64,000 nucleotides of DNA from Protula sp. h YS-2021 (taxonomy: Eukaryota; Annelida; Polychaeta; Sabellida; Serpulidae): contig OX457032.1 in assembly GCA_949752745.1 (NCBI GenBank), positions 16,470,720 through 16,534,719 on the forward strand, given 5' to 3'. The number at the start of each line of letters is the position of its first letter. Within the stretch, counting starts at the first letter, position 1. A program made the position numbers and the translations under genes. Below, one piece after another: positions 47,801 to 59,252 of this stretch. The notes under the pieces were generated by a model. The model worked only from the letters and a program-made list of their open reading frames with translations, was not told the DNA's origin and searched no databases.

Positions 47801-50800
47801 TGCCGCAAAGTAACAGCGGAACGGGGGGAGACGGAGCGAAGCAGTAGAATGAGGAGCCATGGGCATGAATGATGGGTGGCGGACAGGTGCAAATGAACAC
47901 GAATAATAACCGGAAAATTGATATGAGGAGTTACGGAGAGGATAAAAGTGGAAAAAGTGACGGATAAGAAAATATGGGCCAGACGTAGCGGAAAAGAATA
48001 AAAGGAGGCAGAGAGGGTGACTGCCGGGTAGGGGGGTTACGGGAAAGCTGCACGGCACCTGATAGCAGTTCATATAGCTGTCATGGCTGTATGCGAGCGT
48101 GCCGCCGAACTCTGCTGTCCTCTCCGCCACGTCAATGTACGCATTTAGCTCCCCGGTCTCGCTCACAACCACGGTCTGCAACAGTCACAAGTACGTCACG
48201 AGTTACAACATTACGTACCTCCCCCACCCCACCTACCCAACTCTGTGGTCCTCTCCCTCATTGTACGCGGCTCCCCCGTCTCGATCACAGTCACAGTCTG
48301 CAGTACTCACAAGTACGTCACGGGCCGCTATATCATCACCCCCGCCACCCCATCACCCTCACCCTCCCAAACTCTGCTGTCCTCTCCCCCACATCCCTCG
48401 CAGTCAGCTCCACTCCTCACTTACAACCGCAGCCTACAACAATCAATGACGTCACTAGCTATGTCATCACCGCCTCCCCCAATCAAACTCTGCTGTCCTC
48501 TGCCTCACATTAATGTACGCAGTCGGCTCCTCCGTCTCGCTCACAACCAAGGCTGCAACAATAACAAGCCCCACCACCACCTCCCCCCCCCCCACCTTCC
48601 CCCACCCCCCTCCCCACCTCCCCCCGAGCTGACAGCTCCTTAAACACATGAGTGTCTGACCTAAATCCACAACAAAAGTGTAGAACTTGAAACTGACATT
48701 CCATAGAAATTTATTACAAATTTAAAATAGACAAAAATCTAATTTCTTCTTTTTATCAAAAAGATAATGAATATTAAGTGCCATAAAACTTCAGATTTAG
48801 AAGGAAAAAAGAGAAAACAGAAATCTCAGTCCCATCCCCTCACACATACATCAGCCTTATCTTTTCTTCAACACTTCAATATCTTTTATACATAAGAAAA
48901 TTGCGAAACAAGTTTTCTTTTGAGCTCTGACCAATATATCAATAAGTAACATACGTTATTGATATGCCTGACATATCGCATTTCAGTTTTTACCAATACC
49001 AACATCTTTCAAGTTTGTGATTAGAATTTCAGTGTATTATTTGAGCAAATTTATTGAACTCCTCAGAAAGCATATTAATCTAAGCCCAAACGTGACGTAT
49101 CAAAAACGTCACACATTTTCAGCCAATTAAAAAACCATCTATGGAATGCACATATTGATGAAGTTCAAGATTTTGATGTCGATGTATGACCTCAAGTTTA
49201 AGTTTAAGATTACTGCAAATTCGTTTCTTAACGCCAGTCTCTTAATGTATATTTGTGAGTATCTGTATGTCTGCAGTTTTCTCTCTCGCTATATAATATG
49301 TAACAGTATTCACTGCTGGTCAGTGGGCTTATTTCTTACTCGAGACATGTTATTTACATGTATTTACACTATTTGCTCAAACTCCCTGAAGCATTCAGTC
49401 AATTCGCGCAGTGAAGCACTTTGAAGCTCAGGAAATACGCGTATTGCCTAGAAAAAATTTTACGGAATTCATGGTCAAAACGAATACGTGAATTCCGTGG
49501 AAATTTCCAGTAATACGCGTATGCCTTGATTACGTGAATTTCATGTCACATATATATCACATGCTAACTGTTTTTTTTTCTTTCATTTACGCAAACACGC
49601 GCAAAATGCCATGACTGGACGAGAAGTTCTTACGTCAAACGCAGACTGTAGCTTGGCGTGTCTCTTGCCTTGCTTCGGGGCGACCAGCTTCCTGAACACT
49701 TTGTGGGCGTCCTTGTTCCTCGGCGGTAGGGCGTACAGCACAGCCACTGCCCCAGGACTCCCCGACTACAGTTATCAAAATACACAGGTATTATAACATT
49801 CCTGCATAAAAAGCAGTAGGCGCTGCATCATACAGATAATTTCTCCGGCAAGAGAGGGCGGGGTGGGTTGGGGTAAAAATCTTGGACATTTTATTATGTA
49901 CTTCTGCATAGTGCAAAAAAAAAAAAAAAAAACAAGAAAAAATAACATCATATTATTTAAAATAAGAATTCTGAAGCAAATAAGAAACCAGATATTTTTT
50001 AGGTATTATTTTAATACGGTGTTACATCTTTAATCTTGCCTGTTTTCAAACTTAATTTGCAGTGAAAATTTACCATTCGCTTTCCACAGATTTGAAATGA
50101 CTCACAAGACCAGATGGTTTCTATTTTTCATTGCAAAGCACAAGACTGATGTTACTGTTACTTTATATTTTTTCTTACTTAATTAACGTCTTTTACTCAG
50201 CAATGCTGAGGTGAAATTGCAACACATCAATAACCAATCAATACAGTGCGTCACTGCAGTTTGAGTTCATAAGAACCACGAGCAAACAACAAAGAAGGCA
50301 AAATGTAAATAACGAACCATCTGCATTAAGGCATGTCGTGGGCCTTTACTTTTTATGCTTTCAGGGCATCATTTTAGCAAAGTAGGTCCGTTTTGTGGCA
50401 TCACACCACAATTTTAGCCGAGTTGGTATATTTTTTGACGTCATATTTTGAAATGATCCACGCAATGAGGAACCAGCAGCTTCACGTAGCTTTAAGTTCT
50501 ATTATACTTTTATAATCTTTATAACGAAAGGTCTCGGGGTGGCCGAGCTGGGGGGGGGGGGGGGGGGGAAAGGGGGTTAAATGGTCACCAAGAAGAAGTA
50601 TGTTATTTTAGTACAGAAAATTGGAACTTTCAAAAAAGGAATTTTACTTTTTGGCTTTCTCATTAGTTAAAAACTTTTCGCGGCGGGTCGACTTTTTTCT
50701 GGAGATTACCAGCTAATGCTGGCTCTGTTAATTCTATAAGCCACAGAAACAATTCTGTAGAACCTACAAAATTCCACAGTCAACTTTGAGACAGAAAAAA

Positions 50801-52864
50801 TCTTGAGGAAAAAAGTTATAACACGTCAAATAAGACAAATAGCGAGTGCCCAAACCGTTCAATTACGCTCAGTCTGAGAGATATATAGCTCAGATTAAGG
50901 CATTTATTGGTAGAAAAAACATTCTTCCCATGCATAAATAAACTGGCTTAAAGCTGTTACAAGAAGTATTAATCAAGAGTCAATCATGACTTGACACATT
51001 ACCTAAGAAAACACTTTTTGGTTCAAAGGGGTCATTATTCGGCGTATTTATAAACCGAAATAAATTTTTAATTTATCGTCAGGTCAAGGTCAAAAACTAA
51101 AACAACACGTACACTGTTATTTGAGTAAAGTATAGTTTAAGGATTTAGGGGTCTGCAAAATGTCTCCCAGGCAAATACCAGACGATCGCTGACCGCAAAT
51201 TTATATGTCCAATAGAAATTAAGTAAAGCACTAAACATGAAATAAAGACTCACTTCCTCACTCTCCACATATATAAAACTCACGCATGTAAATAAATTAA
51301 AAAAATAAAAAATTTAAAAAAAAATACAGAAAATATCTAAAATAGGTTAATCTAATCCGCATAAGAAGTGAGAAATTTTACTTATCCAGTCCTTATCTGT
51401 GTTATCTGTGTCCCACCTACCTCGTTATCAGGGACTCTGTTATCGCAGTTATCTCGAACCTTTTTTTCAGTCTCGATGTCTCAGCGACGCCGAGATAACG
51501 CGAGAATACCGTATTGCTTTTTAGAAAAAGGTTTGATTTTGAATTCCGTGATTGGTGATATAAAACACTGCTTTAGCTTAGCTAACCTACTGCTTCGTAC
51601 CGACCCGGATCCAAACCCGTGACCTTTGGAGTACCAGACAAGTACTCTAACCAACCGAGCTAACGGTCATCCCTATTGTATTGTATTGGAGTACTGTGTT
51701 TAAGTAGAGTACCTGATTGCTTGTACTCATTACCTGTAACTGCTCCAGCGTTTCCATAACGATGACGACTGTTTCCTTGGAAACAGCTTTGAAATCCACG
51801 AGAAAACTGAATCCATTTTCGCGGCCATCCAGCGGCAGCGTATGGATATACTGATGCAGCAGAGTGATGAGGTGCGCGGCGGAATATTTGATGTGCACCA
51901 GGTGCAAACTACCGGTCTGAAATGCAAAAATTAAGTTGCCCTTCCTGTCGTGGCCGCCTACAACAGAAAACCACAAGATACAAACAGGTGATTTTTTTGT
52001 TTTGTTTTATTTTGAAAACACAAAACGATAATTACTGCGTCACAAAGACATGTCACAAAGGCTCATTCCCACGCCATTTACGTCAGTCTTGTTGGGTGCA
52101 GCTGTCGTCAGAAAATTTACAGATCAGTTCTTAAAACTGAAGCTTATTTTAGTACTCAGTTATGTTATAATATCAGGTATGTGATTATTTCAAACAAAAT
52201 AACTTTGAAAACAAGTCAAAACAACATAATATTATCAATATAGTCCGACCCACAGGTTCCAAATATCTCACTGGCCGGCGTATTTACCGTACACGTCACC
52301 TGTATATTAACCGAAAACGTCACATAACGATAGGTCATCACAGCAATATTCTTTTTACTTATCACCTGCGTATTTTCCGTACACGTCATCTGCTTTTGTC
52401 TGCACACGTCACCTGCGTATTGTCCGTGGACGTCACCTGCGTATTTTTTGTCGACGCCACTTGGGTATTGTCTGTACACGTCACCAGTGTGTTCTCCGTG
52501 CACGTCACCTACGTGTTGTCTGTAAACGTCACCTTCGTATTCTCCGTAACGTCACCATTCGTATTCTCCGTATATGGCATGTACGCATCTCTATATTCTG
52601 TGTACACGTCATTCGGATGGACTCTTAACTGTGTATTCTGTGCACATCTCGTCTCTGTACTCTCTCCGTACACGTCATTTGCCTAGCCTACATACACACC
52701 ATCTGCGTATTCCCAATCTAGTCTGCGTGCATTCTCCATACAAATGTTTGGGACAATATATCAGCACATGTCAGCACATGTCAGCACATGTCAGACGTCA
52801 CCACAACATACTCACCTGGCAGCGTGATTACTCCCGATTTAAGTAAATCCAGTTTATGACTCAT
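32721..52864 (-). CDS. SEC14-spectrin-disordered-actin fusion protein, 18 coding exons (predicted)
   Basis: Exons, 5' to 3': 52864-52816, 51957-51734, 49765-49634, 48175-48059, 47640-47480, 47315-47066, 46784-46659, 46103-45906, 43800-43568, 43157-40689, 40421-40298, 40057-36311, 35869-35621, 35082-34887, 34460-34336, 34080-33884, 33633-33500, 32953-32721. They total 8,964 nt, 2,987 residues plus stop, with every phase matching. Parts: SEC14 domain (1-174) resembling SESTD1 and the SEC14 heads of Rho-GEFs; spectrin-like helices (175-500); Ser-rich disordered sequence (500-2610) broken by a charged coiled coil (about 1320-1385); actin domain (2611-2987) ending KKCF. A lipid-binding head on a long tether with a terminal actin fold suggests a membrane-to-cytoskeleton linker; that role is inference. 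Exon 12 reads into a stop ten codons past its donor, so an isoform without actin, or two separate genes, is possible. No named gene with this architecture is known to me. Confidence 0.6.
33240..33590 (-). repeat. ~123-bp tandem copies of actin exon 17 end and donor
   Basis: The 3' half of exon 17 with its donor ('cttacccgagag' on the + strand, at 33495) recurs at 33374 and 33249, followed each time by 'cctcaggtcct-ggccac' and separated by G runs of variable length. The two extra copies encode a related peptide up to the donor but have lost one base relative to the genuine exon, so using them would change phase. They look like exon relics. Confidence 0.85.
34424..34789 (-). repeat. 183-bp direct tandem duplication across the actin exon 15 acceptor
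   Basis: Segments 34424-34606 and 34607-34789 are nearly identical. The genuine copy contains the acceptor and the first 37 coding bases of exon 15 (34460). The second copy places an identical decoy acceptor at 34643, which the splicing machinery meets first when coming from exon 14. Confidence 0.9.
34790..34920 (-). repeat. 43-bp tandem array copying the actin exon 14 donor
   Basis: The exon 14 end with donor occurs three times with exon-end positions 34887 (genuine), 34844 and 34801, a 43-bp step. The first two carry a full 'acag|gtaagc' donor and the third a weaker 'gtac' version. A 43-bp shift changes the phase from 1 to 2, so only the first keeps the actin frame. Confidence 0.9.
36311..40421 (-). 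CDS. Exons 11-12: charged coiled coil and 3.7-kb disordered exon
   Basis: Exon 11 (40421-40298) encodes [20 protein letters not shown] and continues in phase into [15 protein letters not shown] at the start of exon 12 (40057-36311), a short charged coiled coil. Exon 12 then gives about 1,230 residues of Ser-, Glu-, Asp- and His-rich sequence without a recognisable domain. It has small internal repeats, for example ADVRHN twice near 37070 from an 18-bp DNA duplication, and [16 protein letters not shown]. The donor CAG|gtcaga at 36311 closes it in phase 0. Reading through the donor meets a stop at 36278. Confidence 0.88.
40689..43157 (-). CDS. Exon 10: 2.47-kb exon, Ser-rich disordered segment
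   Basis: One uninterrupted exon of 822 full codons follows acceptor 'gttacag|a' and ends at the weak donor 'ggcag|gttggt'. It begins [20 protein letters not shown], still helical, then becomes low-complexity and rich in Ser, Thr, Pro, Lys, Asp and Glu, with many Ser-Pro sites and basic patches such as [12 protein letters not shown] and SRRGEK-like runs. No folded domain was recognised. The length and lack of stops in an AT-rich setting show that it is coding. The composition suggests a phosphorylated tether or scaffold. Confidence 0.88.
43568..47640 (-). CDS. Exons 5-9: spectrin-like helical region
   Basis: Exon 5 begins [20 protein letters not shown] and exon 6 carries [20 protein letters not shown], both helix-forming with heptad-like hydrophobic spacing. 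Exon 8 reads [15 protein letters not shown] then [20 protein letters not shown], the W-L and Leu pattern of a spectrin repeat. Exon 9 continues with [16 protein letters not shown]. The region follows the SEC14 domain directly, as in SESTD1 and the Trio family. No RhoGEF, SH3 or PH domain was seen. The 1.1-2.1 kb introns carry no additional exon that I could recognise. Exon 7's donor lies inside a 46-bp tandem array. Confidence 0.75.
46486..46690 (-). repeat. 46-bp tandem array copying the exon 7 donor
   Basis: On the + strand 'cgccttacgtttgctattgc' begins at 46513, 46559, 46605 and 46651 (46-bp step). On the minus strand each unit contains the last coding bases of exon 7 (codons for FYAIAN) and a good donor, aac|gtaagg (one copy reads gttagg). 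The first donor, at 46659, gives a phase-0 join to exon 8. The unit also contains 'caccatggtaac'. Confidence 0.92.
48059..48580 (-). repeat. Exon 4 with three degenerate tandem copies upstream
   Basis: 'actctgctgtcctct' on the + strand begins at about 48108 (inside the genuine exon) and again near 48240, 48369 and 48487, each followed by recognisable exon 4 coding sequence and an acceptor-side 'ctgca' segment. The furthest copy is still open and reads [20 protein letters not shown], against [20 protein letters not shown] in the true exon. All copies lack the second half of the exon and its donor. Confidence 0.82.
48059..52864 (-). CDS. Exons 1-4: SEC14 (CRAL-TRIO-like) domain
   Basis: The ATG at 52864 opens [17 protein letters not shown], joined to [12 protein letters not shown] in exon 2. 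This corresponds to the 'I-x-L-P-G-G-x-D-R-x-G' start of SEC14 domains in SESTD1, Kalirin/Trio and related proteins. Exon 2 continues with [16 protein letters not shown], the core strand and helix. Exon 3 carries [12 protein letters not shown] and exon 4 [15 protein letters not shown], matching the 'L-T-x-D-F-G-G-x-L-x-Y-x-H' end of the fold. The resemblance to SESTD1 is the closest I can recall. Binding of phosphoinositides or other lipids is known for relatives and inferred here. Introns 1, 2 and 3 are 0.9-2.0 kb. Confidence 0.85.
51599..51672 (-). repeat. tRNA-like sequence (SINE head or tRNA pseudogene) in intron 2
   Basis: The minus strand reads 'ggatgaccgttagctcggtt' then 'ggttagagtac', a good A box, with a 5-bp anticodon stem (agtac/gtact) around a 7-base loop, and ends with 'ggtcacgggtttggatccgg', a degenerate B box. 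The overall layout is closest to a tRNA-Ile-like gene. The acceptor stem is imperfect and the T loop is off consensus, so a functional tRNA is unlikely. Confidence 0.5.
52270..52790. repeat. ~24-bp minisatellite in intron 1 of the fusion gene
   Basis: From 52270 to 52700 the words 'cgtattctccgt' and 'acacgtcacctgcgtattgt' repeat with a period of roughly 24-26 bp and much divergence. Just before the exon 1 donor, 'tcagcacatg' is repeated three times (52758-52790). Frames inside are artefacts of the repeat. Confidence 0.8.
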
Positions 52865-52959
52865 TGTTATTGCAGTCTAATTTTCTGCTTCTTACAACAA
52901 CATTTAACGGCAGAATGGCGCACTGCCGTCACGCCATTTTCTGCTACAGCACCAGTCAC
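52865..52959 (-). other. Probable 5' UTR part of exon 1 of the fusion gene
   Basis: Upstream of the ATG, the minus strand has a good acceptor (pyrimidine-rich 'tttttgtgttttag') at 52960, so exon 1 probably starts there and a non-coding exon lies further upstream. The stretch contains a minimal upstream ORF (ATG-GCG-TGA) and no in-frame extension of the main reading frame. Confidence 0.4.
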
Positions 52960-53079
52960 CTAAAACACAAAAAGATGAACGTTTTGCGGAATTGTTTTGG
53001 TTCACTTAGAAACACATCGCAGACTACAGGACTGTCATAACTAAACTGCGTATTAAAATTAAATATCAGCAATTTTTTC

Positions 53080-53410
53080 GCTTACTGCTTGGTAACGCCA
53101 TGACGTCACGATATACTGACATCATTGCATGCTCAAGTTAGCGTGTTTCAAAATGCCGCAAAGTTCGGGTCATATTTGATTCGAAACAAGTTCACTCTGA
53201 AATGAAACGGATAATTTGGCATCAGTTTGACAGACCAGAAATCGCGTTACCTAGAAATCGTAAAATTCAAAGTCTCGGTCACACTAAAGCAGTTTGTATA
53301 ATTTTCCGTTCATTCAGGATTTACCGACGGTAAAAACTAAGTTTCATCTCATGTAAGGCTCACTTAAGGTCTTAGACTATGATTTCAGACGGGGCGGGGC
53401 GGGCTGGCAG
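53080..53410 (-). promoter_or_regulatory. Candidate promoter region of the fusion gene
   Basis: A CRE-type palindrome, TGACGTCA, lies near 53103 and a double GC box ('ggggcggggcggg') near 53391, about 0.2-0.5 kb upstream of the presumed first coding exon. These are suggestive only: TGACGTCA is common throughout this window, and no TATA box or mapped start is available. Confidence 0.25.
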
Positions 53411-56063
53411 GAGACAGAACGAGCGGCGTTCATTCAGCCTGAACAGTATATCGTATGTGTAAATGGGTATTTCTTATGTTTTTGGTACACTGGTAAAGAT
53501 TTATGACATTCAATGTGCAAAAATTAATACTTGTGCGTGATAGATAGACCCGCGCTCGTGGCCCAACTGATACCACCCCTTCCCACCCGCTTTTGTTTTC
53601 TGAATGGGCATTATGGGTTTTCCGCTAAGAGCACTCTCAGTGATTACGTTATCTATAACAGAGCGTGATTTACAACTGTTGTTATCAGTTATATTAGAGG
53701 CCACAGCCAATCCCACATCAAACACTCGTGAAGGATGACCACGGATGAGGCTACGTGCCGACCTTTCGTGACGTTTCCGGATATCAACGGAAAAGGTGAA
53801 CAGTACATGCAGCAAAATGCCCGGATTTAAAATATGTAACAGCTATGACTAAACATTTCACAGGAAGTACATCTGTCGTTGCGGAATCATTCACAGATTC
53901 CGAAATCCGGACAGCCGGGGCAACATCAATCGAGTTTATGTCGAAATTATGTCGGTCCGGATACACTCCCCCCCCCCCCCCCCCTCTGATTTCAAGTCGC
54001 CCACCCGTGCAGGTCAAGTTCAGATTTTGCCCATCCGACCGATTTCGTGGCGGTCATTGGTCGGTTTTAGCATTCTCTGATGGCCCATTACGTCATCATA
54101 ATGCCCTTTGTTTAATGCCGACAGCAAATTTCACACATCATATAAACCCAGGAATCGATGACGCATATACACACGTTTTAAACAGTATGAATTCCCCGAA
54201 AAAAGGACTATCGTAAAATTATGGGCTACTGTACTTCTCAAAAAGAATTCTGCAGAATGCCTCCTTACTTAGTGTTTGTTGAAATGGAACTTGTAGCCTT
54301 GCTATTCCGGATTAAGCCACCAGTATCCAAACAGTATGTTTATATCCAAATGCTACACACACAATATTTGTCTGCTGTGTGAATACTTCAGCACGTGCTT
54401 GCTCTTTTAATACGAATTTATCCCAGACCAAATCCGAATATCTCAACCACTCACCAAAAAAACGTTATCAATTTAAAATGGAAAGATCCTACAATATTCT
54501 AATATATTTACTTAATTCATCCACTCCGAAGCATTGCTCAAAATGAGATCTTGTCCTCAGAATATCACACTTATCTAATCACGCAATTTGATAAATTTCA
54601 AGGCTTTTTTTTTGCACCCACCAACGATGTTTCTACCCAAGTTTTATGCATATGTACGCACTGCATCCAAATGTATCGATTTTCGTTCACAGACCCCACA
54701 TAGTGATCTCTTGAGACATATATTCACATGTTCAGAAAAGTAAACTTGTGTTTACCATTTACTCATAAACAAGATGACCAGTTCATGCCTGGCGGTCTGC
54801 AAAGTGTACACTTTAAATATGTATAAATGTGAAATGTTTACTACCAGTTTCTGAAAAAAAACATGTCGCCCGGCGGAGAATGTGCATAATTCTGAGCTCC
54901 CGAATGAACTATCCAATTTACTGCGCACTAAAACAGACCCAGCAACGCAGCGTGGGCGCAATGAATCCCAATAGTTGCATTATGATACTAATTTCTTTGG
55001 TTATATTAAATGTGCACGCCCTGGGTGCCTCTTTGCATTTTAGAACACGTGAAATCCTCGAGAGTAATTTTTCAATGGTATTCATAAACGCTACCATTCA
55101 TATTTAATGTTCTTTTTTTCTCTTGATTTGTCGAAATTTTAGACTACTAAATCATGTTTATTCATGAAAAATTACAAAATACGTATGGGCAAAAAACTTA
55201 AAAACAAACCAAACTTGTTGTAAGTCACACGTATATCCAAACTGCAATAGTCGTTTTTCCCGAAGTACTTTCTCTATCAGTGGAAAATAATTCGCATTCA
55301 AAACTGTTTTTAGCTTCCTGGCAGGGGAGACGTTGTTTCATTGTTCTATCGCGATAACACTGCAGAGTTTTCAAGCACATGTCACGGAAGCTCCCGAATA
55401 TGAAAATCCACAATCGAGATCCGTGTCGATAAGCTCCGCCATAAAACAGTCACATAGCATTCATTTCATTCTCTCCTAGAAGCTACATTCATTATTATAA
55501 TACATACAGAACTAGCGTGCTATTCAATGCTTTCAATTAATCTTACTTAGTCAGGTTTTTTCTTTGGTCGTCTATCAATAAAATAAAATGCGTTTCCCCC
55601 TTTAATAAGTACGCGTATACAACGAAAAGGCCGATTTATGATATTACACCAGGCTCACATATCGAGCATGCAAACTACATACATTATAATAATGAGCCAT
55701 TCGTGACTGTATCTAAGCCAAAATGTTTTAATAGAGCAAGAAAAAATAGCGGGTTTGTTGTGAATGTAGAGATTTATCTCATTGTATGACTTACTGTAAG
55801 ATAAATGGCACATTCCAGCCTGCATTATATTGACAATGGATTATCCGCACAGAGCTCCACACAGACCCGATACCACCCAAAGGGGCCTTGTGCTAACTTC
55901 TGTCTCAACAAAAACGGATTGACTCGAATTATACGACAAGCTTCAAACTGACCACGAACAATATCCAAGTATTTATATTTATTTGAAGGTAACTTTCGTA
56001 GCTTCTTTCCAAGCAGGTTGATTCTTATACTTTAGAGAACAAAATAAGCATTTAATTCAAACA

Positions 56064-56102
<39 letters not shown>

Positions 56103-57600
56103 TAAACCTGCCAGCACTTAAGAAATGAGGGGGAGGGTAAAGGCACAAGACAAAGGCTTCGTCACGTGACCCACAATTTCGCGCCAACTCTCCAAACATA
56201 TCAGTGCACATAATCTACCAAAACTCGATACAAAGGAACTAAAGCAAACGCGGTGCGATCGCGATCAAATCCGCACTTCACAGTGTAATCCGCACACGGT
56301 GAAGAGGATCGGCGACTTATACATGCAAAACAAACTTCCAGAAACTAATCATGCGTTCGTTTATTGTAAACAGTGTGTTAGGACCATGATAAGCCATGTT
56401 TTTAGTCCGTTATAATTAGTTGTTTTTTTTTTACAAAACAGGAGCCCATAGCTTGCCGACCAAAGCAACCAACGCAGTACTAAAAATACAATTTCAAATT
56501 GTCTTTTTCTAAAAACTACAGAAATAATCGCAGTCCAAGCCGCGAAACCGTGGGAACGTTAGGTCAGGTAATGCCGAACCCCTTCCACACAGCAATCTAC
56601 AATAAATTCAAATCTGCCCCACCCCCTCCCCCCACTGTCGAAACCGGTGATTTGCAAAGTCCAGTCCCGCAAAGAAAGAGCTTTGATCTGGGTCATTAAA
56701 AAGGCGATATTTTAACAGCAGTTTTCATTTTACCCGGTGACACAATTAACCGTTATGAGAGTAGTAGATATCGTCTGTACTTGAATGGAAAACCAGCAAG
56801 AAACTACTCAAATAATCGGGTTTGGGTTGACAGTGGACTGGGAAAATTTGTATACCACCAAACAAAGTCAATCAAAACATTTATCACAGCAAATAATGTA
56901 CTGAGAAAAAGTAATTCACTAACAAGGACAGTATTCATTTTTCAACTATGCTTTCAGTCTGAACGTCGAAAGTAAAGCTTTTAGCACTTTTGCAAACTCA
57001 TTTCACAATCAACGCATCTGACTGTCATGCATAAACACAGTACTGTAAATCGAAGAAACGCAAATATCTCAAAAGTAGAAATCTGGTAACTCGACGCATT
57101 AACCATTCATAATTCTACAGGTAAAAACTTTTTTTCAAAACACGATCTATTTGTAGCAGTCTCTATTTTATTTCCTAGTGTCATTATTAATTCCCAGGCG
57201 AAAGAAAGTTTTCCGTTTAAATATTCTCAGTTACTACTTAATCGTCTTTTTGGAAATAAGGCAATCAAGTAAAGATTATTATTACAGCTGAACAAAAAAC
57301 TCTTGTGCAAATCAAAATCATTTCAAAAGAAAATTGAGTTCTAATGGCCTTAACAACAAAATGCAGAATTGAAAATAGCAAAATAATTCACAAAATGCTT
57401 TAATTATGTATACCCATAACGTATGTGCTACATTGGAATATACGCCATTTAGCAGAGCGACATTTAGCCGAAATATGTATTTACGACATTTCATCAAAAA
57501 CTATAATTGCCCAAACGCAAACAATTTTTTTTTTCAATTTATACCCAATTTTACCTTATTTATACTTTGCTGCACAGTAGAAGTACAAATTAAATGTTCA
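53411..57600. other. No gene recognised
   Basis: AT-rich sequence with short unrelated frames on both strands. A C run lies at 53969-53984, an (ATT)n microsatellite at 56065-56100 and a C/T-rich run near 56620. I saw no conserved protein pieces, splice-site series or RNA gene. It may hold the upstream non-coding exon of the minus-strand gene. Confidence 0.4.
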
Positions 57601-57960
57601 CTGGAAAAGAACAAAAAAAAAAAAAAAAAAAAAAAACACTGAAACTTTCTGTTGTGGATGTTGGCTTTAAATTGGTTACAAACTAGATGCTCGAGAAGCA
57701 TGAATCCACCGGGGTTTGGACAAAATTTGAAAGTATTTTTTTAACAATTTACCATTTTGTTAATTTCTGTTGTATTTCCAAAATTCCTGGTCACTGCACT
57801 GCACAAGGGTTGGAACCACCCCTGGATAAAATTTGAGACGAATCCATCCACTAATAAATGCTCTAGGCGCGTGAGACTGAAAGTGCACAGACAGAAGGAC
57901 AGTCAGACGGACAGAGTGAAAACTATATCCGTCCCCCGGCGGATAATTAAGACTAAAGTA
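57601..57960 (+). repeat. Probable interspersed repeat with tetranucleotide-like tail
   Basis: After a poly-A run (57611-57636) the sequence contains two similar passages ('ccggggtttggacaaaattt' near 57709 and 'cccctggataaaatttgaga' near 57819), then a 'cagacagaaggacagtcaga' run and 'tccgtcccccggcgg'. Such GGACAGAC-type tails ending in a 'ccgtcccccgg' motif are typical of dispersed repeats in marine invertebrate genomes. The family was not identified. Confidence 0.45.
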
Positions 57961-57999
57961 AACGACAAAGGTGTAAACTGGTTGAAAATAAAAATCTTT

Positions 58000-59252
58000 A
58001 ATTAAAAATTGGGTATAAATTGATCTTTCAATCAAATCTAAAACTGAACTCTAAACATACTTTATAACCCCAACTTTTCTCGCTTCCACGCAAATGAACA
58101 TATAATGTTGCATTTTGACACAAATAAATAAGCCAATTGCATATTTCGCAAGTCTTTCGACTCAATTTCGACTGGATTTGCGATAGTTGACAAAGTAACT
58201 TGTTTTCAACCACGGAAGATGATCTTTTTCATTTCACCAATATGGATCTACTGTAACCATTTGTTCTCCTCCGCTTCGTAAGCATGCGAGGTAGTTTCTT
58301 TGAAGAAAAATGGACTTGATTGCAAGATTGTTCAAGATTGCACACCTGAGAACATTGAAATTATTTTACCATTTTTCCCGTTTTTAACCTTTTTTCCAAT
58401 TTATCGTTATTTCCGTCACCATGTATTCCCTTACTGATTTTTCCACGCCCCGTCTGATATACACTTTGCTACTTTTTTAGTTTAAATGTATAAAAACTTT
58501 AATTAACTCATATGTAACGTTACTGCTCACGTGGCACACCGTCTTACATACACAACGTAAGTTCGCTATTTCGAACACATTTAAACCGAATTACTACATA
58601 ATCCAAACAAAATAGGTCGGTCCCAACTATATTTATCATATATTTATAGCAAAAAAAAAAAAAAAAAAAAGCTAGGATAAACGAATATGTTGGTTATCCG
58701 AACATTAAATGGGAATCTTGTTTTTCGTTTTTTTTTTAAGTTTCGTTGAGTTCACATACACAATACATGTTTGTGTAATTTACATGCACGGTAAATAATA
58801 ATTATTTTAATTATTAAATTTGAGCAACACAACAGACAGTCTTTTATGTCCCAGAAAAATAGAAAGCGTCCGCTGGGACTAAACTTAGGAACAGTTCTAA
58901 GGCAAAAGCGAGAGGCCGTATAAATTGTTTACGTAGTATCTCATAAATCTCGTAGAACTAAGTCCCAGCGGCCCCTTCCTATCTTCCCAATACAAAAGGC
59001 GCATGGTTTCTGTAACAGAAATAGCCAAATTTTCAACTTTCCAGGTTACGGATCTTTCGGCGTACGCTCTAAGATTTGAACCAGCAGGCCTTTTCCTAAA
59101 AGCACAATGACAAGTATCTAGGCGCATTATTTTCAACCTCGACGAGCATTCCAAACTTGAGTAAAGAGTGGTCTAGCAGTTGTATACCCACTCTGGTTCT
59201 GGGGCGATAAGCGAGTTTCTATATATTGATGTCAAGAAAACATTAATTTATC
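58000..59252. other. No gene recognised
   Basis: AT-rich sequence with a poly-A run near 58650. 'gcgtccgctgggactaa' near 58866 and its approximate inverse 'ttagtcccagcgg' class near 58957 form a small inverted repeat, possibly another fragment of the foldback elements that follow. Confidence 0.4.
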
